Shown here: positions 43,988 to 52,151 of the stretch, piece by piece
How positions within the stretch are numbered: the first letter of the stretch is position 1
Layout of the letters: each line of letters opens with the position of its first letter
Source of the DNA: JBAZKV01 sp964443545
GTDB taxonomy: Bacteria; Margulisbacteria; WOR-1; JAKLHX01; JBAZKV01
Direction: 5' to 3'
Assembly: GCA_964443545.1 (NCBI GenBank)
Contig: CAYUCV010000008.1
Coordinates: 1-52,151 of the forward strand
DNA length: 52,151 nt
Translations under genes and position numbers: made by a program
The notes under the pieces: generated by a model
The model's input: the letters and a program-made list of their open reading frames with translations, nothing else
Database searches by the model: none
What the model was told of the DNA's origin: nothing

Positions 43988-44828
43988 ATGGAAGATATCG
44001 AAAAGGCCGTAAGAAACTTATACGATTTGCTTGGCGTCAAGCAGCCTATTTCAGGGTAAAGATTATATTCCCTTATCTGGAAAAACAGGATTGAAGAAGC
44101 AGCCCAAGAAATCGCTGTTCAACTGGGTCTGCCCGTAAAAATAAGTCTCACTTATGTACCTAAGGATTTTCGGGCGCAAACCGAGGACAATCGCTTTCAC
44201 TCAACTCAAATCGCAAAACAATATGAATCTGGATCCGAAGGCATAACGGCTCAAGTTCAAATACCGGCAAATCTTCCTTCATTTGGGCAGTTATCCTTAA
44301 ACAATTATCCCATTAATGTCAAAGTCAGCAAAAATTGTAAGGACCACGCTTCGGGATTTGTCCTTATCATGGCACATGAATTATCCCACATTTTGCTTCA
44401 TTCGCTAAGACATCCTTTCAAAGATAGCGAGCCTCACACGGACATTACAGCGATGCTGCTCGGATTTTTGAAAATTTTCGAGGATGGTCGAAAACTGACA
44501 ACTTATAAAGATGTTCACAGTATGACAGAAACAACAACCTATTCAACAACAATAACATAAAGATAACTTGACCCGTACACTGAAACAATTTCAAGATTAT
44601 TGTAATGGGGGGCATGTTATTCAAGGAAAACTTGACCATTACAGCAAGCAAGTATCTCTTGAATTGACAAATTACATTGAACAAGCAAAAATAGCCAACT
44701 TGTCTTTCAAAGAGAATTTGAAACTTCTTGAAGCTGACACAAAACTCCTCAGGAAACACGCCGGTATTGTGCATAGAATTAGGTCTTTCATGAAACATCT
44801 TATGCATCCAAAAGGGCTCAGACATTAA
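43988..44828 (+). pseudogene. Decayed HExxH metalloprotease-like gene
   Basis: One frame runs from ATG 43988 (MEDIEKAVRNLYDLLGVKQP) through an in-frame TAA at 44057-44059 and continues open to 44560. It includes the zinc-protease motif MAHELSHILLHSLRH and EPHTDITAMLLGFLKIFEDG, where the E and D could be further ligands. Two more stops flank 44558-44566 and the continuation is in another frame (44556-44828: NLTRTLKQFQDYCNGGHVIQ and on). So at least one nonsense mutation and one frameshift are needed to join it. The 44568 TTG frame (86 residues) is probably the 3' remnant. It follows the toxin gene by 2 bases and is A/T-rich, which suggests acquired and decaying DNA. Confidence 0.65.
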
Positions 44829-44840
44829 CAGTCCCCGCCA

Positions 44841-44924
44841 GCCTAACCTTCCCGGCTCAGCGGAATGGAGGTCGGCCTTGAATTCCCTTGATTCTTCAGG
44901 AGCCGACACTTTAGTGTCGGTTAA
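44841..44924. repeat. REP-like hairpin repeats upstream of uvrA
   Basis: A clear unit at 44899-44924 has GGAGCC before stem CCGACAC/GTGTCGG with loop TTTA, the same design as 10775-10802 but with different, still paired, stem bases. A degenerate unit at 44841-44876 has arms CCTAACCT and AGGTCGG. The rest of the 140-base intergenic stretch holds the uvrA promoter. Confidence 0.65.
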
Positions 44925-44954
44925 GCCACGCTTAAACAAAGTTGATTTCCGTTA

Positions 44955-44960
44955 TATAAT
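44955..44960 (+). promoter_or_regulatory. -10 box of uvrA, probably leaderless
   Basis: TATAAT followed by exactly 8 bases and ATG 44969, no Shine-Dalgarno. A weak TTAAAC lies 17 bases upstream. Confidence 0.55.
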
Positions 44961-44968
44961 AGACATAT

Positions 44969-47824
44969 ATGCCCGACCCAAGCAAAATAGTCATCCGCGG
45001 CGCGCGGACTCACAATCTAAAGAACATAGATCTTGAGATCCCGAGGAACAAACTTGTCGTACTTACGGGGCTTTCCGGCTCAGGAAAATCATCACTTGCT
45101 ATCGACACCTTGTACGCGGAAGGGCAAAGGCGTTATGTTGAATCCCTTTCTGCCTACGCCCGGCAGTTCCTCGAACAGATGCAAAAGCCGGATGTGGATT
45201 CCATAGACGGACTTTCCCCTGCCATTTCTATAGAGCAGAAAGCCCCCAGCAGGAACCCAAGGTCCACGGTGGGCACGGTGACAGAGCTGTATGATTTTCT
45301 CCGCCTTTTATACGCAAGTATTGGTACTCCATACTGCCACAAATGCGGTAAAAAGATAGAAAAACAGAGCGCTTCCCAGATAACGGACAACATAATAAAG
45401 CATTTCAACAAGAAAAAGATTATGGTTCTGGCCCCCGTGATCTCCGGGAAAAAAGGCGAACACAGGGACCTGATCGAGGGGCTTAAGAAGGAAGGCTTTG
45501 TCAGGATCAGGGTAAACGGGACCGTATTTGAGATAGGGCAGGACCCCAAGCTGGACAAAAAAAAGAAACATTCTATAGAGGTGGTGGTGGACCGACTAGC
45601 CGCTGACAGCCAGGGCAGGGGAAGGCTGTTCGAATCCGTTGAGACAGCGCTCAAACTGGGAAGGGGAAGCGTCCTGATAGCAGAAGGCAAAAACACTCCG
45701 GTCATCTACAGCGAGAACTTTGCCTGCGCTGCCTGCGGCATAAGCCTGGGGGAGATAAGCCCCAGGATCTTTTCTTTTAACAATCCTTACGGGGCCTGCC
45801 CCAACTGCACAGGACTGGGCTCTCTTCTAATGTTCGATCCGGACCTTGTCATCCCTGACAGGACCCTTTCTATAAACGAAGGGGCGATCGAGCCGTGGAA
45901 ATCCGGGGCTCCTTATTACATGCACAAACTTGAGGCCCTGGCAAAAAAAATGAAGTTCAGCCTCGACACTCCCGTTAAGGACCTGACAAAGGAGCAGCTG
46001 GACACTATCCTGAACGGCACCGGGGGAGAAAAGATGAAGTTCAGGTACACCTATTCCGGCGGATATTCTGAATATGAGGATGATTATGAGGGGGTACTTA
46101 ACCATCTGGACCGCAGATACAAGGAAACGGATTCAGAAAATGTGAGGTTTTACCTGTACCGCTTCATGAGCCCGGTGGTCTGCAAAGAATGCGGGGGGGC
46201 AAGGCTGAAGCCGGAGAGCCTCTCGGTAAAAATAGAGGGTCTGTCCATAGCGGAGGCTTCCTCTCTTTCTATAGAAAAACTGAATAACTTTATCAGAGGA
46301 CTTAAGCTTTCGAAGACACAGCTGGAGATCTCAAGACAGATACTAAAGGAAATAAACGCAAGGCTCAAGTTCCTATCAAATGTCGGGCTTGACTATCTTG
46401 CCCTTAGCAGACAGTCCTGGACACTGTCGGGAGGAGAAGCCCAGAGAACGCGCCTTGCGACCCAGATAGGTTCCGGCCTCGTCGGGGTCATGTACATACT
46501 TGATGAACCGAGCGTCGGGCTGCACCAGAGGGACAATGACCGGCTGATCCGCACACTTAAGGACCTGCGGGACCTCGGGAACACCGTTATTGTAGTTGAA
46601 CACGATGAGGAGATTATGAAAGCCTGCGACCATATAATTGACATCGGCCCCGGAGCCGGTGTTCACGGGGGCAGAGTAGTGTCGCAGGGCAGCCCTCAGG
46701 AGGTCGCAAGTGACGCCTCTTCCGTAACGGGAAAATATCTGAGCGGCAGAGAGAGCATTAGAGTCCCTGAAAAAAGAAGAAAAGGCAGCGGAAAAACCAT
46801 CACCATAAAAGGTGCCGCTCATCACAATCTTAAGAAAATAGATATCAGCATACCGCTTTCCACCTTTACCGCTGTTACCGGTGTATCTGGTTCAGGCAAA
46901 AGCTCCCTAATAAACGAGGTCCTATACCGTGAACTGGCACGACAGCTCTACAGGTCCACCGAAAAACCGGGTAAGTTCTCGTCAATACACGGTATAGACA
47001 ACATCGACAAGGTCATAATAATAGACCAGTCCCCGATCGGGCGCACCCCAAGGTCCAATCCGGCTACCTATACTAAAGCCTTTGACCACATAAGAGACCT
47101 GTTTTCCATGACCGAAGAAGCCAGGGTAAGGGGCTATCAGAAAGGCAGGTTCTCCTTTAATGTCAAAGGCGGCAGATGCGAGACCTGCGGCGGAGGCGGG
47201 CTGATAAAAATAGAAATGCACTTTCTGCCTGATGTCTATATCCCCTGCGAGGAATGCAAGGGAAAAAGGTACAATCCCGAAACCCTTGAGGTCAGGTTCA
47301 AGGGAAAAAACATCTCGGAAGTCCTGGACATGACCGTGGAAGAGGCGTACAACGTGTTTGAAAAGATACCCAGGATAAATCACATCCTTAGGACACTTAT
47401 GGATGTCGGGCTTTCTTATATACATCTTGGGCAGGCGGCGACAACTCTGTCGGGAGGAGAGGCCCAGAGGATCAAACTTTCGTCCGAACTGTCGCACAGA
47501 AGCACAGGCAGGACTTTATATATATTGGATGAGCCGACCACAGGCCTTCACTTTGACGACATAAAAAAGCTGCTTGATGTGCTCCAGAGGCTTGTAGATG
47601 CAGGCAACACGGTGGTCGTGATCGAACACAATCTCGATGTGATAAAATCGGCAGACCATCTGATAGACCTTGGTCCCGAAGGAGGAGATAAAGGAGGCTA
47701 TCTGGTGGCGCAGGGAACGCCCGAGGTGGTAAGTTCCTGCAAAAAGAGTTATACTGGTCAATACTTGGCCAGATCTCTATATATATATAAGGAGGTGAAG
47801 CATGAGCGAAGTAAAACCGCTTAA
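44969..47824 (+). CDS. uvrA: UvrA, excinuclease ABC subunit A
   Basis: A 951-residue dimeric ABC ATPase that finds bulky DNA lesions and loads UvrB. Walker A1 GLSGSGKSS (34-42), zinc modules CHKCGKK and CAACGISLGEISPRIFSFNN, then ACPNCTGLG; signature LSGGEAQRTRLATQIGSGL; Walker B1 YILDEPSVGLHQRD; Walker A2 GVSGSGKSS (about 638); the third zinc module CETCGGGGLIKIEMHFLPDV and then CEECKGKRYN; signature LSGGEAQRIKLSSELSHRST; Walker B2 YILDEPTTGLHFDD. The C-terminus (YIYKEVKHERSKTA) extends over the ribosome binding site and start of the next gene, a 23-base overlap. Confidence 0.97.
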   Translation: MPDPSKIVIRGARTHNLKNIDLEIPRNKLVVLTGLSGSGKSSLAIDTLYAEGQRRYVESLSAYARQFLEQMQKPDVDSIDGLSPAISIEQKAPSRNPRSTVGTVTELYDFLRLLYASIGTPYCHKCGKKIEKQSASQITDNIIKHFNKKKIMVLAPVISGKKGEHRDLIEGLKKEGFVRIRVNGTVFEIGQDPKLDKKKKHSIEVVVDRLAADSQGRGRLFESVETALKLGRGSVLIAEGKNTPVIYSENFACAACGISLGEISPRIFSFNNPYGACPNCTGLGSLLMFDPDLVIPDRTLSINEGAIEPWKSGAPYYMHKLEALAKKMKFSLDTPVKDLTKEQLDTILNGTGGEKMKFRYTYSGGYSEYEDDYEGVLNHLDRRYKETDSENVRFYLYRFMSPVVCKECGGARLKPESLSVKIEGLSIAEASSLSIEKLNNFIRGLKLSKTQLEISRQILKEINARLKFLSNVGLDYLALSRQSWTLSGGEAQRTRLATQIGSGLVGVMYILDEPSVGLHQRDNDRLIRTLKDLRDLGNTVIVVEHDEEIMKACDHIIDIGPGAGVHGGRVVSQGSPQEVASDASSVTGKYLSGRESIRVPEKRRKGSGKTITIKGAAHHNLKKIDISIPLSTFTAVTGVSGSGKSSLINEVLYRELARQLYRSTEKPGKFSSIHGIDNIDKVIIIDQSPIGRTPRSNPATYTKAFDHIRDLFSMTEEARVRGYQKGRFSFNVKGGRCETCGGGGLIKIEMHFLPDVYIPCEECKGKRYNPETLEVRFKGKNISEVLDMTVEEAYNVFEKIPRINHILRTLMDVGLSYIHLGQAATTLSGGEAQRIKLSSELSHRSTGRTLYILDEPTTGLHFDDIKKLLDVLQRLVDAGNTVVVIEHNLDVIKSADHLIDLGPEGGDKGGYLVAQGTPEVVSSCKKSYTGQYLARSLYIYKEVKHERSKTA

Positions 47825-48032
47825 AGAATACGGCCACATAGAAAAGAACAAGGACACGCATTTTATCCTCACCAGTTCGGAATGGCGGGGCAATGTCTAC
47901 ATAGACCTTAGAGAGTACTATCAGATGCCCGAAGCCAAAGCCGACTGGCTCCCTACAAAAAAAGGCATAAGGTTCAAAAAAGAAATGCTGGGGGATATCT
48001 TAAAGCTCCTGGAAAAAGCAAAGGAAGACTAA
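47802..48032 (+). CDS. PC4/YdbC-like ssDNA-binding protein
   Basis: A 76-residue protein with the PC4 (transcriptional coactivator p15) core: EWRGNVYIDLREYYQMP, then WLPTKKGIRFKKEMLGDILK and a C-terminal helix. PC4-like proteins bind single-stranded DNA as dimers and may help repair or transcription. A perfect AAGGAGGTGA (47789-47798) lies inside the uvrA 3' end. It sits between uvrA and dnaB, 7 bases before dnaB, which fits a role at single-stranded DNA. The specific function here is unknown. Confidence 0.85.
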   Translation: MSEVKPLKEYGHIEKNKDTHFILTSSEWRGNVYIDLREYYQMPEAKADWLPTKKGIRFKKEMLGDILKLLEKAKED

Positions 48033-48039
48033 GCCAACA

Positions 48040-49374
48040 ATGGCCGAAGACAGGTTACCGCCGCAGGACCTCAACGCGGAGCAGTCGGTTGTCGGCTGCA
48101 TGCTGCTTGACAAGAACGCGATCATCCGCGTCGTTGAGATGTTGCGCCCCGACAGTTTTTACCGCGACGCCCATAGGTTTATTTTTGAAGCCATCTTAAA
48201 CATGTTCGACAAGAACGAACCGGTCGACATCGTCACCGTAACAGCAGAACTCAGAAAGACGGACAGGCTGGACTCTGTCGGCGGCAGCGTATATATCTCT
48301 GATCTGTTGAACTGCGTGCCGACCGCCGCCAATGTGGAGTATTATGCCAAGATAGTGGCGGAAAAGGCAGTTCTGAGGCGTCTCATAGAAGCCGGCACAG
48401 CGATAGTCGCGGAAGCTTTTGAGGACCCCGAAAATGTGGATGCTGTCCTTGACGATGCCGAAAAAAGCATATTTGAGATAGCACTAAAAAGATCGAGACA
48501 GGGATTTCAAAAGATCGACGCTCTTTTGAAGTCCGTCCTAAACAAGATAGACCAGCTCTACGGCAAGAAAGAATCACTGATAGGCATACCGACAGGCTAT
48601 CCCGACCTGGACACAATGACAGGAGGCCTGCAGAATTCCGAGCTCATAATAATCGCCGCAAGACCTTCGGTAGGAAAAACCGCTCTGGCGCTCAACATTG
48701 CTCAGAATGTGGCAGTTAAGCATAAACTGCCGGTGGCAATATTTAGCCTGGAAATGTCCAAGGAAGCTCTTGCCCAGAGGCTGCTCTGCAGCGAGTCCGA
48801 GGTGGACGCGCAAAAATTAAGGGCACAGACCCTTTCGGACGCAGGATGGAAAAGGCTGACAAGGGCAATAGGCAGGCTTTCGGAGGCCTCTATCTGGATA
48901 GACGACACAGCGGCGATCTCGGCCACGGAGATCAGGGCCAAAGCAAGAAGGATGAAGATAGAAAGAGGCCTTTCGCTGGTCATAATAGACTACATGCAGC
49001 TGATCCAGGCCAGGTTCAGGTCGGAAAACCGCGTCCAGGAAATGTCCGAGATAGCAAGGGCGCTTAAGACCATGGCAAGGGAGCTGGATGTGCCGGTGAT
49101 CGCGCTTTCGCAGCTCTCAAGGGCGGTCGAACAGCGGCAGGTAAGGATCCCCAGGCTCTCGGACCTGAGGGAATCCGGAGAGATAGAGCAGACGGCCGAT
49201 CTGGTGCTTTTTATCCACAGGGACGACTACAACAACCCTAATTCCGAAAAGGCAAACACCGCCGAAATAATTATCGCAAAACAAAGGAACGGCCCCACCG
49301 GTTCAGTAGAACTGGTTTTCAGGAAAGAATACACGAAGTTCGAAAGCAAATCCCAGTATAATGACGCCGCATAG
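48040..49374 (+). CDS. dnaB: Replicative DNA helicase DnaB
   Basis: This 444-residue hexameric 5'-3' helicase works at the replication fork. The N-terminal domain begins LPPQDLNAEQSVVGCMLLDK; a linker helix follows; the RecA-like domain has GIPTGYPDLDTMTGGLQNSE, Walker A ARPSVGKTALA (about 206-216), FSLEMSKEALAQRLL, Walker B LVIIDYMQLI, and the arginine/sensor region SQLSRAVEQR and SDLRESGEIEQTADLVLFIH. No intein. It starts 7 bases after the PC4-like gene and overlaps the next gene by 14 bases. Confidence 0.97.
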   Translation: MAEDRLPPQDLNAEQSVVGCMLLDKNAIIRVVEMLRPDSFYRDAHRFIFEAILNMFDKNEPVDIVTVTAELRKTDRLDSVGGSVYISDLLNCVPTAANVEYYAKIVAEKAVLRRLIEAGTAIVAEAFEDPENVDAVLDDAEKSIFEIALKRSRQGFQKIDALLKSVLNKIDQLYGKKESLIGIPTGYPDLDTMTGGLQNSELIIIAARPSVGKTALALNIAQNVAVKHKLPVAIFSLEMSKEALAQRLLCSESEVDAQKLRAQTLSDAGWKRLTRAIGRLSEASIWIDDTAAISATEIRAKARRMKIERGLSLVIIDYMQLIQARFRSENRVQEMSEIARALKTMARELDVPVIALSQLSRAVEQRQVRIPRLSDLRESGEIEQTADLVLFIHRDDYNNPNSEKANTAEIIIAKQRNGPTGSVELVFRKEYTKFESKSQYNDAA

Positions 49375-50884
49375 AACTGCGCTGGCGGCTCTGGCGTTAT
49401 GGCCGCTTCTTTTATACTCCACGGCGCTTTGCCAGGACACCTCGGTTTTGTTGACCGGCAACGATATTTTCTACAGGAAAGAACAGGGGCTGATCGAAGC
49501 CCGCGGCTCGGTAGAGGCTTCCTACAAGGACACAAAGGTCTTTTCCGACCATCTCATCTATTATTCAAAAGAAGGCAGGATAGTATCCCCGGACGACTTC
49601 ACTTTTGAAAGGCAGGATGTCACGTTGCAGGGCAAGGACCTTGATTACAACATAAAAAGCAAAGAGGGCAGGGCAGGCAGAGTTTCCATGGTGGTCAAGG
49701 GCAACTGGATCTCGGGAAAAGATGTCGTTATCAAGCCGGAGGAGATCGCTCTCAACGACGCTTCTTTTTCTACATGCGGCCTTAAAGAGCCTCATTACAA
49801 GTTCACTGCTCAAAATCTCAGCCTTTACCCAAAACAGGGATGGATAGTGCTTTACATGGGAGTTCTTTGGGCCGGAGGGCTTCCCGTGGCGCCCGTGCCC
49901 ACCTATGTCTATGATATGACAGCGGTCCCCGGGTTCGCATCAAAGAACAAGGTCCCCCTGCCTGAATTCGGAGTTGACCCGGATGACGGAACATATTTAA
50001 AGCAAAAACTGTTCTGGAGGCTGTCCGGATTTAGCTACGGCATGGCTCAGATAGACTATGCCACAAAAAAAGGCCTGGGACTGGGCTTTGAAGGCAATTA
50101 TGTAGTGGACCGGTTCAACCAGGGAAACATCAGGATACACGGGCTTAATGCCGACGGTTACTGGGGAGGCTTAACGCATTCGCTGTTTTTCGGCAGCGAC
50201 ATCAAATATGAGGAATCAAAGACCTTTCTGTACCAACTGCTTGAATTCCTGCCGAGAAAAAAATATGAATTGCGTACCGAGGTCTCTTACAGGGAAAGGA
50301 TAAACTACGAAAAGGTCAGCCTGCTTCCAAAGGTATCCTTAAGGTACGACGACCTTCCTTTTTCGTTTTTGGAGCTGCGTCCCAGTGTGGAGATAAGCCT
50401 GGCAGGCGTGTCCGAAGAAAGCACGGGGGTCAATGTTTTTGAAGGCACTTTCAAAAGCTCGGTGAATTATTTTCATGAACTCCCGCGCGGGTTCTGGGCA
50501 GACCTTGCTGCCTCCATCGATTACAGGGGCTACGATTCTTCTTCCAGATGGCTTCGCCTGGACGGCAGCATAGACATATTTAAGCCGATAAACGACCAAC
50601 TCGATGCAGGCATCGGCTGCGGACATCTCTTTATAAACGACGGGGTCAGCCCGTACCGCTTCGAAAATTACAGGTTCTTTCCTTATGATGATGTAAGGGG
50701 CAATCTAAGGTACAAGAACGGGCTGTTTAAGGCGGGGGTCTTTATTTCCTACAATGTTCCTGTTTTAACGCCGCGGGAAATAGACTATAATGCAACTATG
50801 GAGCTGCATTGTTTTGATGTTACGCTCCTTTACAGGGCCATGAGGGGTGAATTTTCCGTGGGGTTGAACCTGGTATCAAAATAA
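49361..50884 (+). CDS. OstA/LptD-like outer-membrane protein
   Basis: 507 residues with an N-terminal hydrophobic signal (ALAALALWPLLLYSTALC) after MTPHRT, probably cleaved near Cys-Gln-Asp; TALC is a poor lipobox. Residues about 30-130 are an OstA/LptA-like beta-jellyroll (LTGNDIFYRKEQGLIEARGS, VFSDHLIYYSKEGRIV, LQGKDLDYNIKSKEGRA). The rest alternates hydrophobic and polar residues with aromatic girdles, as in a beta-barrel (FWRLSGFSYGMAQIDYATKK, GGLTHSLFFGSDIKYE). It is shorter than classical LptD (about 780). It probably moves lipopolysaccharide or another glycolipid across the outer membrane, and implies a diderm envelope. Confidence 0.82.
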   Translation: MTPHRTALAALALWPLLLYSTALCQDTSVLLTGNDIFYRKEQGLIEARGSVEASYKDTKVFSDHLIYYSKEGRIVSPDDFTFERQDVTLQGKDLDYNIKSKEGRAGRVSMVVKGNWISGKDVVIKPEEIALNDASFSTCGLKEPHYKFTAQNLSLYPKQGWIVLYMGVLWAGGLPVAPVPTYVYDMTAVPGFASKNKVPLPEFGVDPDDGTYLKQKLFWRLSGFSYGMAQIDYATKKGLGLGFEGNYVVDRFNQGNIRIHGLNADGYWGGLTHSLFFGSDIKYEESKTFLYQLLEFLPRKKYELRTEVSYRERINYEKVSLLPKVSLRYDDLPFSFLELRPSVEISLAGVSEESTGVNVFEGTFKSSVNYFHELPRGFWADLAASIDYRGYDSSSRWLRLDGSIDIFKPINDQLDAGIGCGHLFINDGVSPYRFENYRFFPYDDVRGNLRYKNGLFKAGVFISYNVPVLTPREIDYNATMELHCFDVTLLYRAMRGEFSVGLNLVSK

Positions 50885-50895
50885 GGGAGGCTCAA

Positions 50896-51546
50896 ATGAA
50901 GAAAGGGTTCTTTATCAGTTTTGAAGGCACCGAAGGATGCGGAAAATCCACTCACGCCGCGCTTCTGCACTCTTACCTTAAAAGTCTAGGCAAAAAGTCC
51001 GTCCTCACCCTTGAGCCCGGTTCCACAAAGATAGGCAAAGAGCTGCGGAAGTTGCTCCTTTCAACAGATGAGCCTCTGGCAAAGAACGCGGAACTCTTTC
51101 TTTTTGCCTGCGACAGGGCCCAGCATGTTGAGCAGGTGATAGCGCCCGCTCTCACCGACGGCGCAGTTGTTATCTGCGACAGGTTCACGGACTCGACCCT
51201 CGCATATCAGATAGGAGGGCGCAAACTTCCCGAAGAACTGGTCAGATATGTCAATGCGGTCTCCTCCTGCGGTCTTATTCCCGACCTTACCTTTCTGCTT
51301 GATGTCTCTCCCATGGTGGGGCTTCCCAGGGCCATCGGGGTGTCCAGTCTGGGCAAAGGCAAAGTAAAAAAGATAGATCGTTTTGAAAAAGAAAAGATCG
51401 CCTTTCATGATGAGGTGCGCTCCTTTTATCTTGAAACGGCAAAGAACGACCCTGATAGGTTCAGAATAATAGACACCGAAAAGCAAAGCCAGGATGCTTC
51501 CCAGGACCAGATAAAGGGGTTTGTCCGCCAGGCCCTGGGGCTCTAG
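50896..51546 (+). CDS. tmk: Thymidylate kinase
   Basis: This 216-residue enzyme phosphorylates dTMP to dTDP. P-loop SFEGTEGCGKSTHAALL, substrate segment LEPGSTKIGKELRKLLLS (the usual EPGGT reads EPGST), DR motif VICDRFTDSTLAYQIGGRKL and TFLLDVSP. The LID region is short with few arginines near GKVKKIDRFEKEKIAFHDEV. GGGAGG lies upstream of ATG 50896. It is 11 bases after the OstA-like gene and 9 bases before alaS. Confidence 0.94.
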   Translation: MKKGFFISFEGTEGCGKSTHAALLHSYLKSLGKKSVLTLEPGSTKIGKELRKLLLSTDEPLAKNAELFLFACDRAQHVEQVIAPALTDGAVVICDRFTDSTLAYQIGGRKLPEELVRYVNAVSSCGLIPDLTFLLDVSPMVGLPRAIGVSSLGKGKVKKIDRFEKEKIAFHDEVRSFYLETAKNDPDRFRIIDTEKQSQDASQDQIKGFVRQALGL

Positions 51547-51555
51547 GGGTTTTTC

Positions 51556-52151
51556 GTGAGATCATCCGACATCAGGACAAAATTCCTCAAATATTTTGGC
51601 GACCGCTCGCACAGCGTCATTGCAGGCTCTTCTCTGATACCAAAAGACCCTACAGTGCTTTTGACCATGGCGGGAATGCTCCAGTTCAAGCCGGTCTTTC
51701 TGGGTCTTGAAAAACCGGCGCACGCAAGAGCGGCAACAGTGCAAAAATGCGTCCGCACAAATGATATAGAAAATGTGGGGCGCACCGCCAGACACCACAC
51801 TTTTTTTGAGATGCTCGGCAATTTTTCGTTCGGGGATTACTTCAAGAAGGACGCGGTTGCTTTTGCCTGGGAACTGCTGACAAAAGAGTTCGGCATAGAC
51901 AAAAGCAGGCTGTATATTGCCGTCTACGAAAAAGACGCCGAATCGGAAGATATCTGGAGAAAGGACATGGGCATCCCGGCCGGGCGCCTGATCAGGCTGG
52001 GCGAGGACAACAATTTTTGGTCCGCCGGCCCCACGGGCCCCTGCGGCCCCTGTTCCGAGATCTACTATGATCTGGGAGCGCAGCAGGGCTGCGGCAAAAA
52101 TGAATGCGCCCCTGGCTGCGACTGCGACAGGTTCCTGGAGATCTGGAACCT
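51556..52151 (+). CDS. alaS: Alanyl-tRNA synthetase, N-terminal part (runs off the window)
   Basis: The start is a GTG at 51556 with AGGGG 6 bases upstream (51545-51549); no ATG fits. The frame is open to the window end (about 198 codons). Class II catalytic core: IRTKFLKYFGDRSHSVIAGS, LLTMAGMLQFKPVFLGLE, VQKCVRTNDIENVGRTARHH and TFFEMLGNFSFGDYFKKDAV, and the ATP-site stretch DNNFWSAGPTGPCGPCSEIY. A CxxxC-type Cys cluster (GCGKNECAPGCDCDRF) replaces the usual short spacer before FLEIWN. It charges tRNA-Ala. Editing and C-Ala domains lie outside. Confidence 0.95.
   Translation, partial: MRSSDIRTKFLKYFGDRSHSVIAGSSLIPKDPTVLLTMAGMLQFKPVFLGLEKPAHARAATVQKCVRTNDIENVGRTARHHTFFEMLGNFSFGDYFKKDAVAFAWELLTKEFGIDKSRLYIAVYEKDAESEDIWRKDMGIPAGRLIRLGEDNNFWSAGPTGPCGPCSEIYYDLGAQQGCGKNECAPGCDCDRFLEIWN

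Noticed and set aside
47779..47790. TATATATATA run before the PC4-like gene as a promoter
   Set aside because: No -35 and it is within uvrA coding; the strong Shine-Dalgarno fits read-through from uvrA.
49354..49363. TATAAT touching the start of the OstA-like gene
   Set aside because: It overlaps the start codon and lies in the dnaB coding end; too close to give even a leaderless mRNA.
1..52151. tRNA, rRNA, IS elements, prophage or known defence systems
   Set aside because: None recognised by reading; no transposase, integrase, cas or restriction genes. Only the small RelBE-like pair has toxin-antitoxin character.

Overview
The window is a draft scaffold, with three gaps of exactly 100 N at 4130-4229, 7269-7368 and 19401-19500. 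It comes from a diderm bacterium that carries a housekeeping gene set and a large glycogen/alpha-glucan block. An OstA/LptD-like outer-membrane protein (49361-50884) argues for an outer membrane. The gene mix is three GH57 enzymes, a DUF4912 protein, a pyrophosphate-type PFK, a nucleotidyltransferase fused to a phosphomannomutase-like domain, and HrcA/CIRCE control of groESL. This suggests an uncultivated, probably fermentative lineage. A cyanobacteria-sister candidate phylum such as Margulisbacteria/Saganbacteria (WOR-1) is my best guess; it is an inference from gene content, not something proven here. No rRNA, tRNA, CRISPR array or insertion sequence was recognised.

Layout. (1) 1-5849: the 3' part of a GT2 glycosyltransferase with a TPR-like tail, then a same-strand run of alpha-helical, coiled-coil-rich proteins that I cannot assign to any family. 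This is the best candidate for an undescribed system. (2) 5886-7268: three tandem GNAT acetyltransferases, the third cut by a gap. (3) 7369-10600, minus strand: ROK sugar kinase, hisH, hisA and an APH-fold kinase, all overlapping. (4) 10601-12914: hairpin repeats, CIRCE, promoter, groES-groEL and a terminator. (5) 12920-20028: nusA-infB-rbfA-nrnA-truB-ligA, a tightly overlapping translation/RNA/DNA operon without rimP. (6) 20018-21661, minus: PPi-type phosphofructokinase, divergent from a HEAT-repeat gene (21792-23708). (7) 23746-30039: SpoU-type RNA methyltransferase, pheS, pheT (lacking its usual tRNA-binding OB domain) and mutS. (8) 30066-41962: alpha-glucan block of GH57 amylase-like, GH57 glucanotransferase, galT-like, DUF4912, GH57 branching enzyme, nucleotidyltransferase/PMM-like fusion and glycogen synthase. 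(9) 41972-43456: yebC and a PHP hydrolase. (10) 43495-44828: a RelBE-like toxin-antitoxin pair and a decayed HExxH metalloprotease-like gene. (11) 44969-52151: uvrA, PC4-like DNA-binding protein, dnaB, OstA/LptD-like, tmk and the 5' part of alaS.

How it works together. Glycogen synthase, a GH57 branching enzyme, GH57 glucanotransferase/amylase, a sugar-nucleotide pyrophosphorylase-like protein and GalT could make and recycle a storage glucan. The ROK kinase and PPi-PFK would feed sugars to and from glycolysis. The promoters form a consistent set: an extended -10 box (TGnTATAAT or close) only 7-8 bases before the start codon at several genes that lack a Shine-Dalgarno sequence, which implies leaderless mRNAs, beside other genes with strong AAGGAGG sites. 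Palindromic repeats with covarying stems sit at 10685-10802 and 44841-44924. A different perfect palindrome lies in frame inside mutS, and a heptamer tandem repeat lies in frame inside ligA.
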